64,000 bases of DNA from Chionis minor. Taxonomy: Eukaryota; Chordata; Aves; Charadriiformes; Chionididae. The stretch lies in NCBI GenBank assembly GCA_013398295.1, contig VZSF01004772.1, forward strand, positions 186,001-250,000. Reading direction: 5' to 3'. The notes beneath the pieces are model-generated. The model was not told the origin of the DNA. It saw nothing but the letters and a program-made list of their open reading frames with translations, and did not search any database. Positions 19,601 through 32,700 of this stretch are shown here, piece after piece (position 1 is the stretch's first letter; each line of letters opens with the position of its first letter). A program made the translations under genes and the position numbers.

Positions 19601-22600
19601 CTTTATCCTTCAACAGAAAAAGTGTCACATAGACAGCATTCATCCAGGACCCATTTGAAGAACAACTGCACCCTTTTAACCTCAATTTGTTAACTGGATA
19701 GCTTACATGAAAGGAAAACTACGTAATGGAGATAAACCATTAAAACAGTTTCAAATAACCCTTGGCTTAATACTAGCCAATGTTTCTGAAATACGTTCTT
19801 GCAGATGGATGCTTTTACTGTTAAAGGGGAAACAGCTACTAGTCAGGGTATTTCCAGTTATAATATAGGTGAAAGACTCGGTATCAAGAAGCTATTCTTT
19901 CAAAAGCTTGATTCTTAATAATCTTTTTACCTCTAATTAGTATAAACAAAAGAATAGCCTCCGAGCTCTTATCCTGGCTTTTCACTAGTGTCACCAAGAA
20001 ATGGATTCCTTCAGGTAGAGTCATTATCTTGAGAGATAGAATGAACAATTAATTTCAATAATATAGGTCAAGTTTATACTTATGTGTCATTCAAAATTAA
20101 TACCTAGGTATTACTCAAAATATGAACTGTTACCTACAGCTTTGTTGAAGTCTTCACCCAGGATGCCGCTCCTGTCAAAGTCAGTGGTGATTTTAAGTTC
20201 TTCAGAAAATAATGAATCAGCACTTTTGTGTAATGCTTCCATTTGTCTGATTTTATTACTTTAAATGTTTCATATTGTGAACATGCAGCTGAAAGATACT
20301 TAAAACTTTGCAATAAGGACTGTTTATTAGAACTGTGTTTGTACTGAGGAATTCTTACTGTGTTTGGAATCTGATTGTACAAATACTCTTGAGAAGAACA
20401 TACATTGCAATTGGGGTTTTATTATTAATATTGGATGGACATTTTCTTTCAAGTTTTTTAATATTGGGCTCACTGCATCAGAAGCTTTCTGGATCAAGTC
20501 TGTATTAATCAGATTTTAAACCTGCTATATGAAAATTTTGATTTTTGGCTTTCTGCCTGGTTCTTTGGTTCAGATTGATTGTATATTGGGCATGCTGGGT
20601 TTTTAGTACAAGGTCAGGTGTTTTGTACATCTTCATGGAGCGACACAAAAATGTGTAGTAGTAAGGAATTAAGTATATTTCCATATTTTCCTTTAGTATT
20701 TGCTGAATTAACAATCTGAGTTTGTAACATACTCGGATAAGTATCTTGTGTTGTACTCCTAGAACAAATGAAAGTCAGCAAATTTCAAGTGCCTGCCAAA
20801 ATACATTTTTAACTTCTGGTCTCGTACTTCATTCCATCATCCAAGTTTATGCAGTAAATAATTTAATTTTAAATTCGTTATACCATTTCCATATTAAAAT
20901 GAGTTCTATGACTTGTATTTAAATATGGATAGTTAGTATTTTGTGGGAGTTAAAATGCTTCTGGTTTCATTTCTTGTATCTCAGCATTGAATAAATACAA
21001 TGAAACAAAAATGGGTGGGGTATGCTCTGAATGTGGAATGAGCTCCAGTTATCTCACAGTTTGTAGTCTGATCTATACCAAACAGGACCTTAAATTGCAT
21101 ATAGTATTCCAAATACTAAATTTGGATTAAAGTGCTAAATGTGTTTTTCTTCTCTCTTCATCAAAATACTCAGAGGTAGCTAAGTCATGCAAAACCAGTA
21201 ATTCTTAGGTTGTCCTCAAACCTCAACTGTTGCCTAAATTCCACATGAGTTATCCTTTTCTTATATCACGGTTCATTGAAAGGACTTTTAAAAACATGTG
21301 AGCATCTGTGGCAAAAGTCTTGGTCTACTTTTCCAAGTTTGCGTAACGAGACAACTGTTCATATGAATGTATCGTCCTCCCATATTAACTTGCAGCCTGT
21401 CATCGTAACCTCCTATAGCAGTTTTCCAAAACAGGCACGTTCTGTTCAGCCTACCTAGTTCCAGAAGCTGTTTCTGTTAAATATCGATCACTTCAATGCT
21501 CTCACCCTCTTCTGTGCTCTATATACTTCCGAAAATCCCAGTACACTTTGGGCTCAGGAGATCAAACAACACATCTTAGAACCACAAAATGCTATAAATA
21601 TTGCTTCACAAATTTGCCATTCTGACGATCTTCTGTTCTTCCTTTTGCCCTTCACGACAGACAATGTTTATGCTAGGATTTCTTTGGCGGTAATGGAATA
21701 CATATGGTTTTGTCATTGCAGTTTAATTATTCCCCACACATGCAAAACAACCTGTGTTAGTAGAAGCATTGTTTTGCTGGGATAAACGCTGCATACCGGG
21801 AGAACCAGCCGGTGTAGTTAGGCTGTGCATGCCAGGAACCTCTCCACAAATCAAATTCCCATGCCAGCAGGCTTGCAAATTAACACCTTTAAACTAATCC
21901 TTGCATGCCAAGAGTGTCCTGTTGGCTCTGCTGGAACTGTTGGAACGCTTGTGACATGTAAGCGGAGCTGCGTTAGAAGAGGAGAGGTCTTGATTTGAGT
22001 TCAGTGCGAGGTTTGCCACTGACCTCAGTAACGTAAGGGCATCACCTCAGCTGTTTGCCGGCTCAAAGCCTTGCTCTGCACAAGGTGGAAATGGCATTAT
22101 AGGTACAGTTTTATGAAGCAATTAGACATACAAATCTAACCCATTTCTCATTACTCCGTTAATTTCCCCAGTGACTATTGCAGCTTATCCTGTGGTTATT
22201 AAAATTGATGTGGTTGTTGTGACCGGAAGGAAATAGGAGGAACCTGTGTGAAGCAACACGAACAGAAACTTATCAGGAGGACTGGTACGGATAAATTGAT
22301 ATTCTCCTGATACCTACTGTGTTTCTCTTTGGAAACCCATGGTGTGTAATGTATCGCAAAGCCAGAAGGTGCTCAGAACAGCTGTGCAGCCTGGAGGCTT
22401 TAGCCATGACTCGCTCAAATGAATTGAAAGGTAATTTCGGATCATTAATATAGCCCAAAGTGTGTGTTGCCAAGGTGACCTGGAGGTGGGTTATTGACTC
22501 GATACACTTTGTTTTCTCTTTGCTTTGGGTTCTCCTCTCATCCTGTTTTCCTCGATACTGTTACCCATCGCATTTTAGGGTTGTATATGTTGCTTTGGGC

Positions 22601-22790
22601 CTTATATGTGATCTCTTTGGTCTGAGCTTTCTTGGCATTACGTGTGTTTGAACCACACAGCACAGCGAGTCCTCAAGTCCCAAGATGTTTGTGGTGACTT
22701 TTCCTGATGGAGCAAACCCATCAGCTTCTAGCTGCTACTGCAGCATATGTCTGGTATGGGTTAAACTGATGAATATGTAGGTTATAAATA
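16625..22790. other. Intergenic, nothing recognised
   Basis: AT-rich intergenic DNA with homopolymer T runs (near 18240 and 18570). No coding sequence with splice support, no LINE or LTR signature and no RNA gene noticed. Confidence 0.55.
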
Positions 22791-22809
22791 ACTATTTTGA
22801 AGAAGATTT

Positions 22810-23110
22810 CAATCATGAAACCCGAGATCGCGGGCAGTTTTGGTACCGCGGTCCTGGTGACCGCACTCAGGAGCATCAGGCTTGGGCTCCTGGGCTGGGG
22901 CGGCAGTTTGTGGTTGGGTTGGGTGGCAGAGCAGTGCCCGGCCTCTCCTCTCCGTGGTTCCAGGCTTGGAGACAGACCGGGAAGGCAACGGAGGGGCGCT
23001 GGGTAGGCTGCGTCAGCCTGCTGGGGAAGCCCCCCTTCTGCAGCACGGGTCAAGGCACAGAGAAGGACAAACAGCTTCAAGGATGAGGCAGGGGAAGGAG
23101 AGCACGGTGC
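22810..23110. other. GC-rich patch upstream of GPBP1 island
   Basis: A short GC-rich stretch (GGTACCGCGGTCCTGGTGAC and neighbouring CpGs) about 700 bp before the main island. It could be an island shore or an alternative promoter. The 140-codon minus-strand frame over it is not supported. Confidence 0.4.
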
Positions 23111-24018
23111 AGCCAAGATTCTAAGGGGAACATGGAAAAACACCGTCGCTGCTGTTAGAAATCGGGGCTGGGTGGTGACTACGCGGAGTTGGGCTGAAGG
23201 TAACTGTGACCGGCAGTTTCGGAGATTCGGTTAGTTTTTTTTACAGATGAAACTCTCGTGTATTTTTCCGGTTTCTGATTTTCTCCGTTGTTCATTTTCA
23301 GTAATTTTTCCGGTAATTGTTGCTCCCTAGCGCGCGCTAGTAATCTTATAAAATTATGAAAAAGGGTTATTTTGACAGCACATCTATGCCTGCAAAATGC
23401 ATTAAAAAAATATCCTCCTGTTTGTCAGGTCTTTGAGACGTTTTTGTAAAAAATCGGTGGGTAATTTCAATTCCTGCAATAATTCAAATCTCATAGAGGA
23501 AACCGCTGTTGAAAAAAATTTCAGAATCGAATGCAGGATCTGAAAACGCCCGCCAGTGCCCTTTCTCGAGGCACTGAAACGCAAATTTGTGTATTTGTTT
23601 TTTTACCTGATCGACTGCGCACTAATTCGACCCGCGCTGGAGACGGGGTTTCGAAGCCGCAAAAGGTTAATTCAGGCACCTCGTTTCCAGGCTGGAAAAA
23701 TCCACCCTCCCTCCTTCTTCCAGCCGAACACCCGCCCTGCCCGCCAGGCGTACTTCCACCCGTAAAACGAAGCTTTTCCTGCCGGATTCGAGGGAGACGC
23801 GGATTTTTTGCGGTTTTGCTCCCGTGGCATTCACTGGCGTCCTCCCACCGCCGGCGCCGCGCTGCGCCTCGGCCGCCCGTGCCCGCCGTGCTCTGCCCGG
23901 GGCTGCGCCGCTGCTCGGTTAATTACGGCGGCGCCGGGGACTCCCGCCGGCGGGGCGGGGCGGGGCGCGCGCTGGGGATTCCCCCACCGCCCCGCGCGGA
24001 ACGTTCGGGATTGTTCCG

Positions 24019-24026
24019 TGACGTCA
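24019..24026. promoter_or_regulatory. Consensus CRE (TGACGTCA)
   Basis: Perfect palindromic CREB/ATF site in context CCGTGACGTCACGCC, within the CpG island and about 70 bp from GC boxes. Binding is inferred from sequence only. Confidence 0.6.
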
Positions 24027-24105
24027 CGCCAGGGGGGCTTCCCACCGGCGGGGCCGGGGCGGGCCCACACCCCGGGCGCCGTGGGCGGGAAGCCCCGCCC
24101 CGGGC

Positions 24106-24212
24106 NNNNNNNNNNNNNNNNNNNNNNNNNNNNNNNNNNNNNNNNNNNNNNNNNNNNNNNNNNNNNNNNNNNNNNNNNNNNNNNNNNNNNNNNNNNNNNN
24201 NNNNNNNNNNNN
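24106..24212. other. Assembly gap (107 N)
   Basis: Run of Ns in the GC-richest part of the GPBP1 island. Confidence 0.97.
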
Positions 24213-24660
24213 GGCGCGGGCCCGCCGAGCCCTTCCCGCCGCCCGCCGCGCCGCCGCCACGAAGGGCCGGTGGTGGGCGGGGAGCCGGGGGTCTGCCCGC
24301 GCGCTCGGCGGAGGGGCTTTCCCCGGGGGCCCTGGGCCTCCCCCCCGCCGGGCCCCGCCGCTCCCCCGGGCTCTGCTTCCGCGCCGTGTCCCTGGCCCGG
24401 GTCAGTGACTCCCTCCCGGGGGCCTTCTGCGGACCTGTTCGTCGTTCCCAGTGACATGAGAAATGCCCCTTCCTTCCCTTCCTTGTTTTGGGTGTCTGGG
24501 GAGCGAGAGGCCGGGGAACGTCTCGCTGGGCGGCAGCGGTGTCCGATGAACGTGCCTGCCGCCGCCGCCGGCGTGTGCGCGGGGCTCCCCGGCTGCCCGG
24601 GGCTTTGCTTCTTAACGCTCAGGTTTGTGTGCTCGGCTGACGCCGGTTCGCGTTTCCAGA

Positions 24661-27060
24661 GGAAAAACTGATTGTTCTGCTTCTTTTGGCCGTAGGCAGC
24701 TTGGAGTACGGAGAGAGTCCTGGATGCTTGCAGCCTTTTTCTTTGGCTGGTAGGGAGGAAAAAAGGTGGAAACCGACTGTCAGCCGGTGCTTCTTGTGAA
24801 AGGAGAGAAATATCAGACGCTGTTCTGGGATTATTTGTCCAAATGCTCCATCCTGAAAAGGCTTCTGAAACGATCAGTAGGCATCTGAGAAGCGACTTGG
24901 AAGTTTGCAGTCGTGAGCTTTTTTTTCCTAGCAGCGCTGAGCACCTCACCCCTTGGTCGTTTTTGTCCACATGGCACGGATACATGGCTAAATTTGTCAA
25001 GTTTCAGCTGCCAGAATAAAGCGCTTTCTTGCTTTGAAATACTTTTTTCTTCTTGGTAAGATTCTGTCTGAGTCATAGGCATAGCCAGTTTTGTTAGCTG
25101 GCTCCAGGTTAAATGCAGTCTTGAGTCGCTGCGTAGACATTGCTGAAAAGTTTCATGGCAGATATTTTTTGTTTTGTCTTACTGTTTAGATTTTCTGGCA
25201 TAGCCTTCTGTCATTTTGCAATGAGACCTGATTTCTAAATGAAGAATCTAATAGACGATTGTTTATCATTTTTTCTTTTATATTTTATTTAATATTTTTA
25301 TTGAAAAATGTTGTTGCCAATAAGCAGTATGGAGGTATCCAGATAGCTGTTGTTTACAAATGCCTCTGTTACCTGAAGCTAGGAAATGTTCCACAGTTCA
25401 GATGTGAAATTTGGATTTTTGGCTTCGCAGTTTGTGATCTAAAAAGTGTATTTATTTCACCTGGAGCTGGTGCTTCATATAGTGGTATGTACATGGAATA
25501 GACAAGAGAAGAAGCTGTGGGAAAAAAAAGCACATTTTGAGCCAGAGAGTCAGCAAATTTTGGAAATAGCCTTGCGGAATCTGTAAACAAGAAGGATGGG
25601 TAGCTGATTTCTGTGAGGTCAAATCTATGTCAAAGAGCTACAAATGTAGTAGCAACAAGAACTCGGAATATTGTCTCAAGGAAAACAAACTGGAAAAAAT
25701 ATAAATCACGCAGTACCGACGCCTTTTGCGGTCCTCTTGGATTCGGTAAGTGTTGTGGCGTTAGTAAATCAATTTACATGTGAATAAACATTTTTATCAG
25801 TAGAATGGTTAAACCAGTAACATTTACTGCCTAGAGGTTGTTGGTTTTTTGAGAACATTGAAATGAGCTTACAGAATCTGATTTTTCCTTGCTGTTTTTA
25901 ATAATTAACAGAAAATTAATGTTTTTAATAATTAATAATTAACTTACGTGTATTCTTTAAGAGTTTGAAGAATACATGTACAAGGAGAAATGTGTAGGTA
26001 AGAGCATGATTTTTCTGGGAGACTGAAAAATAAGTACATTTAGCCTTCATGTTAATATTGTAATTCCAGCAATGAGCTATTATACGTATTGAAAAAGTCT
26101 ACTGGATGGCTTGTGATCTCAGTCTTTCCACTTGTATTATTTGTTTTTGCAGCACGAAGGTGTTAATAATGTTGTTTTGTTTGGTGGTGTTTTGGTTTTT
26201 TTTTATTTCCTTCCACTGTTCTTTGTCACTTATGGAAGCCAGATATTTTTTTTTAGCAAAAATTAGTTTACTGCCTATGCAAACTAGCTTTTTAATGTGT
26301 TGATATTTTAAGGTTAGTTTCAGAGTAATTTCCTATTCTGTAGTGGGAATGAATGAGTCCGACTGGTCTGCAAGTATAACATTACAAAAAAAACCTCTAC
26401 CTTTTTGGAAGGATTCAAAACAAAATGTAGTGGTGAACTAACTAATTTTACATGTTACTTTTAGATGCATTGCTTTCCCCTTCCTGCCATAGTGGTTAAA
26501 TGTTTCTGAAGATAGATATAGTTGAAATGTTGAAGTTAATATGTTTACAATAATTTTTTTATAGGTTTGCATTCAGCTGAATTGCTACTGCCTCAAAGAA
26601 AATTAAGATGGACTGAACAACTTAACTCAAAAGTCAGTGGTAATTCACTTAAGTTCTCTCTCCCCTACTCCACCATGATTATTGATAAAGCTTTAAATAA
26701 TTAAAGCGTTATTTGGTAGACTGTAAATTGAGTGTGTGCTAAAGGTGACACATCTGCCTTGGTTGCCACCTTTTAAAAAAATTTGCCGAGCTTCTGCAGT
26801 ACTGAAGTATTAGTAGTAGTGAGCTAATGGAAAAAACAGTTTTCTCTAAGGGTAAGGTGGCTTGTGTTAAAGCCTTGTAGAAGAAGCAAAGTAAAGCATG
26901 TGAAACTGTATCTATAGATTACTACAGTGTTTTTTTCCCTGTAACTTGTTATTTTTACCACAAATGAAGGACTTGCATGTAAATAAGTTTTTTAAATTCT
27001 CAGGCTCACTGAAGTTGTTCTATTCTGTGTGTTGTCTTGTCAGTATCTGCGTTTTTCTTG
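24661..27060. other. GPBP1 5' UTR exon/intron region, no coding exon
   Basis: Island edge grading into AT-rich sequence. Untranslated exons may be present but cannot be recognised without transcripts. No transposon noticed. Confidence 0.45.
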
Positions 27061-27065
27061 TCAAT

Positions 27066-28204
27066 ATATGCCTTTGATACTGTTTCCCCCAGCATTCTCC
27101 TGTAGAAACTGGCTGCTCGTGGCTTGGATGGGTGTACTCTTCGTTGTTTCAAAAACTGGCTGTAGGGCTGGGCCTGAAGAGTGGTGGTGAATGTAGTTAA
27201 ATCCGGTTGGTGGCCAGTCACAAGTGGTGTTGCCCAGGGGTCAGTACTGGGGCCTGTTCTGTTTAGTATCTTTATCAAAGATCTGGATGAGAAGATCAAG
27301 TGCGCCCTCAATGAGTTTGTCAATGACACCAAGTTGGGTGGGATTGTTAATCTGCTTTAGGGTAAGAAGGCTCTGCAGAGGGATCTGGACAGGCTGGGTT
27401 GATGGGCTGAGGCCAATGGTATGAGGTTCAACAAGGCCAAGTGCTGGGTCCTGCACTTCGGTTGTAAAAACGCCATGCAGCGCTACAGGCTTGGGGAGGA
27501 GAGGCTGGAAACCTGCCTGCCAGAAAAGGACCTGGGGGTGTTTGCTGGCAGTTGGCTGAATATGAGCCAGCAGTGTGCCCAGGTGGCCAGGGCGGACAAT
27601 AGCATCCTGGCCTGTGTCAGGAATAGTGTGGCCATCAGGACTAGGGAAGTGATTGTTCCCCTGTACTTGGCATTGGTGAGGCCCCACCTCGAATACTGTG
27701 TTCAGTTTTGGGCTCCTCACAACAAGAAAGACATCGAGGTGCTGGAGCGTGTCCAGAGAAGGGCAACGAAGCTGGTGAGGGGTCTGGAGCACAGGTCTTT
27801 TGAGGAGCGGCTGTGGGAACTGGGGTTGTTTAGCCTGGAGAAAAGGAGGCTGAGGGGAGACCTTATTGCTCTCTGCAACTACTTGAAAGGAGGTTGCAGC
27901 AAAGTGGGGGTTAATCTCTTCCCCCGAGAAAAAAGTGACAGTACAAGAGGAAGCGACCTCAGGTTCTGCCAAGAGAGGTTTAGATTGGATATTAGGAAAA
28001 ATTTCTTCACAGAAAGGATTGTCACGCATTGGAACAGGCAGAGCAGGGAAGCGGTTGAGTCACCATCGCTGGAGGTATTTAAAAGACATGTAGATGTAGC
28101 ACTTAGGGACATAGTTTAATGGTGGTTTTGGCAGTGCCAGGTTGGTGGTTGGACTCACTGATCTTAAAGGTCCCTTGCGATCTAGACAATTCTATGATTC
28201 TAAA
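27066..28204 (+). mobile_element. CR1 LINE, 5'-truncated (copy 1)
   Basis: Encodes the C-terminal part of the CR1 reverse transcriptase: AFDTVSPSILL at the left, then a frame at 27421-28119 with [49 protein letters not shown] and [20 protein letters not shown]. The end is CTAGACAATTCTATGATTCTA, the standard CR1 3' terminus. It is truncated at the 5' end, shows frame disruption and is not a host gene. It sits in a GPBP1 5' intron on the sense strand. Confidence 0.95.
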
Positions 28205-28668
28205 AGTTGATCTAGCCCCAGTATTTTGCTTTCTTTGGTTGGCCTTGCTGTTTTGTTATTTTAATTTCTATTTCAGTTTTGTCGTTTTGAAAACATGGGA
28301 ACTGTGGAACATGAATAGGAGGCTTTTTCTGTGATCTCTCATGGATGTGGCTTGCAGCTCTTCTATGTTCCGTGTCAGTGTGGCTGGGGATTGAGTGAAT
28401 AAACTGAGCCACATGTGAAGAGACCAAACCAACAGAGAATAATGATCTTCCTTATTCCTTTAGTAGATTAATCTATTTTTTGTTTGACAGTATTTGGTAA
28501 ATGGAGAGAGTTCAGACGTGAGTGGCCATTTCTTTTGAGTTTTGTCTATTGTATGGTCATAAACAGTAGTAATACAAGTACTTGCTTCTTAACTCATAGA
28601 AAATGTGATGTGTCTCTTTTTTTTCATGCTATTAACTTTTAGTGCTGTGAGATACTTTTACCTCTTCA

Positions 28669-29705
28669 TAGAATTGCAGAATGGTTCAGGTTGGAAGGGA
28701 CCTTAAAGATCATCCAGTTCCAACCCCCCTGCCGTGGGCAAGGACACCTCCCACTAGATCTGATTGCCCAAAGCCCCATCCAACCTGGCCTTGAACACTT
28801 CCAGGGACGGGGCATCCACACCTTCTCTGGGCAACCTGTTCCAGTGCCTCACCACCCTCATAGTGAAAAATTTCTTCCTGAGATCTATTCCAAATCTACC
28901 CACTTCCAGCTTGAAGCCATTACCCCTCATCCTGTCACTACCTGCCATTGTAAAAAGTCCCTCTCCACCTTTCAGATACTGGAAGGCCACTGCAAGGTCT
29001 TCCCAAAGTCTTCTCTTCTCCAGGCTGAACAACCCTAACTCTCCCGGACTGTCTTCATAGGAGGGGTGCTCTTACCCTCTGATGATCTTTGTGGCCCTCC
29101 TCTGGACCCGCTCCAACAGGTCCATATTTGCTCTTATATTGGGAGCTCCAGAGCTGGACACAGGTGGGTTCTCATGACAACAGAGTAGAGGGACAGAATT
29201 ACCTCGCTCAACCTGCTGGCCTCGCTTCTTTTGATGTGGCCCAGGATGTGGCTGGCCCTTCTGGGCTGTGAGCGCACATTGCTGGGTCATATTGATCTTC
29301 TCATTTGCCAACAACCCTAAGTCCCTCTCCTCAGTGCTGCTCTCAATCCATTCACCACCCAGCCTGTATTTGTGCATGGGATTGCCCTGACCCAGATGCA
29401 GGACCTTGCACTTGGCCTTGTTGAACTTCATGCGTTTTGCATGGACGCACCTCTCAAGCCTGTCCAGGTCCCTCTGGATGGCATTCCTTCCCTACAGTGT
29501 GTTGACTGCTCCACACAGCTTGATGTTGTTGGCAAACTTGCAGAGGGTACACTCAGTCCCAACATCCATGTTGCCACCAAAGATGTTGAATAATGCTGGT
29601 TCCAGTACCAACCCCTGAGGAGCACCACTTGTGACTGCTTGCCACCTGGACGTCAAGCCTCTTGACAGGAGGCTCTCACTGAAATGAAGAGCTGCATCTC
29701 CCACT
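28669..29705 (-). mobile_element. CR1 LINE, 5'-truncated (copy 2)
   Basis: Begins at its 3' end with CATAGAATTGCAGAATGGTT followed by GGTTGGAAGGGACC, the reverse complement of the CR1 tail. Minus-strand frames carry [53 protein letters not shown] and VTSGAPQGLVLEPALFNIF. Several frameshifts are present. It is inverted relative to copy 1, with the two 3' ends facing each other about 460 bp apart. Confidence 0.95.
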
Positions 29706-32700
29706 TAGGATTTTGAGTGATGTCTTTATTTGGAGTCTTTCTCTTCTGGATCTTTTGAAAAGCTTGCTTTTTAGCTTCATTGAATTAACTCTGCCTTTAC
29801 ATCTGTCTGTTTGCTGGTAGGATAATTCTGTTTTCCTTTTCACTGCATTTGCACTTGGGAAGTGCAGTTGTTCTTATTTGTATGCAAATGTATTTGAGGA
29901 GGATTCAGGCTGTGCCCTTGTACCCTACGCAAAATTCATACTTGGGTGAGGCCCATGGAGGAGAAAATGCGTAGCATGCTGGTCCACTTCAATTCATTCT
30001 TTAGGTTTTTATTTGTATAGTGCTGACAGTCTGTTAAGTGGTTTGCAGACAACTATGAAGGTAAGATTCTTGCCCCTCTAGAGCTTATACTTTAAGCCTT
30101 GATGTAAACATAGCTTTTGTACTGGAATAACTGTCACTAGCTTGGCTCTTTTATTCTGGTGCAATCCTAAGATGGGTACATTTATATTAAAAAATTGTCT
30201 TGAATGGAGTAGGCTGCTCTGCTGTGTCAAAAAAACTGTTGGTGGAAGCTTTTAAGAGCAAGCAAAGTTTAAATTTGCAGCAAAGCTTAAGTGGAATTAC
30301 GTCTGTAAAATGACATTGAGAAATTGTGTAGATACTTAGCTTGGTTAGTACTTCACAAGTTAGTGTACTTTACCTTCCTTTTTTCAACGTCTGTTCTAAT
30401 GAGATTCTTCTGTTTAAAATGTATGGATAGAACAGTGTGACAGTGATAGTTCATCAATAATTTATGGGGAAGTTGCTTTTATTTATTTTTTAGGGCTAGG
30501 AGTAAGTTCTGTCCTGAAAGGAGAACTGTTTGCAGACCTTACTGTAAATGACATTGAATGAAATATGGGACTTGGCATGCTTTTTGCTTAGGTTTTTGTT
30601 ACTCTGTGTGAGCTGTAATATTACACAGTCACTGATGATAATGCCCTATGTGGTGCTATCAACTCTTCCACAGTGACTTCCTTTGATATTTTGGGTAAAC
30701 ATAGCCAGGGGAACAGCTGAAACACATGTAATTATTTTTCTGCTTTATATGCTTAGGATATGTCAAACCCTTCCTTTTTCAACTGCTTTTTCTTCAGATC
30801 CTTGTGAAGACTCCAAAGTGAGAAAGAATACCCGGTTATTTTTTTTACATACCTTTTGTTACGTACACCCTAAGCAAGGTGGTGATGTTACTGCACTAAT
30901 ACTTCAGCTTTTGGAATTTCAGTCTTGGAAAGAGCAAGAGATTAGCGTTTATCTATCTTTCTGCTAAATAATACTGCAAGCGTGTATGGTTTCAAGCAGA
31001 ACGTTGTATTTTACCTTCAAATACGAAGTTACTCTGTGTTATGAAATAGTTTGCTTTTTAAATTTACATTCTGGTACAGTGCAAGAAGGAAAGACTTCTT
31101 TTGATTAAAGTGGTGATTAAGTTATTCAAAGCACTCTTGTTAACTTTGGCTCTTTCTAAAACACTTCCTAAAAGATGTTTTGATTGTTGTGATGTTAGTA
31201 TTTGATTCACAGAAGTGATACAAACCCTGTTGCTTGTGAACTATATCTATACATAGAAAGGGGGAGCATATGGTAATGAGCAGTGGTTGTGATATTTGGA
31301 ACACCAGTTTCCCTCTAAGTCTGCCGACATTCTACATCCTTATGTAGAACAGTGTCTGCTTCAGTTGATTCATTCTCATATATGGGCCTTGAGCCCTAAG
31401 TAGAAATGAAGGTGGGTTTTCCTTATGGTTTTTCTTAGGTTGGTTTTTTTTTTTGCTAAGTCACTGTAATGCTGGGTTTTAGAGCTGTGTCTCTGCTAGA
31501 CAACGTGTTGGCTTTAAATGGCTAAAAAGTTGACCATTGCAGTTTGACTCCATACACTTTTCGTACCTAGGCATGTCATAAGACTTCTGGAGGTGCACAG
31601 ATTTGACAGAGGACCCCACTCCTTCCTCAGTATTCTGCAGGAAGCCTTAGTTCTCATGCTTCTTTTTAAAAGATGAGGCAAGAAGGTAAATAAATAATAA
31701 AAAAAGGATATTTTGTTTTTTCCTTCCTTATTGTCCAGTGCTAGAATACTCATCAGGACAGTTCTGTATTGGATGGTGGGGACAGCAAGACTAAAACTGG
31801 AGATTTTACTTGCTCTGTGGTATCACAGTTGAGAAGGAAGAGGCTTCAGTTGAGTTGTTCAGAACTTTTTAATGTCTGTTGAAGCAGTAGGAGAGAACAC
31901 CTTTAAAGATTCTGCTCCCTTTCCTTTTATTGGAGGTGTGAATCTTTGACAATAAATTTTAGTGAACCAAAGAACTTGAGAGAATTACCGTACCCAAACT
32001 TAACATTGTTTGTAAATTACATGTCTGTAAACTGTCTTCTACATTGAAATGTAATGGGAAGGCAACATGTACACTTCCCTTTCAATGTGTTAAAAGGTTA
32101 GTTGTAAAGGCTGTGCATTTACGTGGAGAAAAAAGAAAGGAAATAAATAATCTTCAGTTCGAGTAGATGTTTAAGTTCAAGTAGATACAACACTTTTGCA
32201 GCAAATTGTGATCAGTAGACGTGCTTCCATTTGCTAAAACTCTGAAAAGCTTGTGTTAAGGCTTGAATATTATGTTCTGTTTTACTAATGTCCAAATTTT
32301 GGATAGCAAAATAACTTGAAATTGGCTTATTTTGCTTTGTTCGAACTAAATGAATCGCAGACTAAGGAAGATCTCTGATAGGTTGTATCTTTAAAAGGGG
32401 AGCAAAAATTGAGAGCTATAGGGTTTAAAAAAAAGTATTGTTTAAAGCTTACACTTACCAACTCTACTTCAGATTAGTGTTATTCTTGTCTAGAGGTAAC
32501 AGGGAAGTATCTGTTGTCACAAGAATTTTTTTAGTTTAAAAGAAAATGTGTTTTGTGGCAGAAGGAAAAACTTTTGATGGAGTGGGTTATTTTAAAGGTC
32601 TGCTTAGTTTGAGGACAGTCCTGAACGTTTTCTGTTTTTGAAGATGAGAGATGGTGTAGTTGGACTTGTGCATATAGTTTCTTTGCCTAATTCAGAGTAA

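Larger units (their letters stand above)
23620..24660. promoter_or_regulatory. CpG island, GPBP1 promoter region
   Basis: Dense CpG sequence with repeated GC boxes (GGGGCGGGGCGGGGC at 23952, GCCCCGCCCC near 24091) and a perfect CRE at 24019-24026. It is interrupted by a 107-bp N gap. It precedes the plus-strand GPBP1 coding exons by about 18.5 kb, so one or more untranslated first exons are expected here. No first-exon donor could be fixed with confidence; CAG|GTTTGT near 24620 and TTG|GTAAGA near 25055 are candidates. Confidence 0.75.

Noticed and set aside
22721..23143. 140-codon minus-strand frame in the GC-rich patch
   Set aside because: No start context, splice sites or family resemblance. 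Competing frames on the other strand are equally open.
23531..25000. Long reading frames of 280-390 codons over the GPBP1 island
   Set aside because: They span the 107-bp gap in CpG-rich DNA, have Pro/Arg/Gly-biased composition in every frame and no splice support.
27421..28119. 232-codon plus-strand frame as a possible host gene
   Set aside because: It is the C-terminal reverse transcriptase region of a 5'-truncated CR1 with the standard CR1 3' end.
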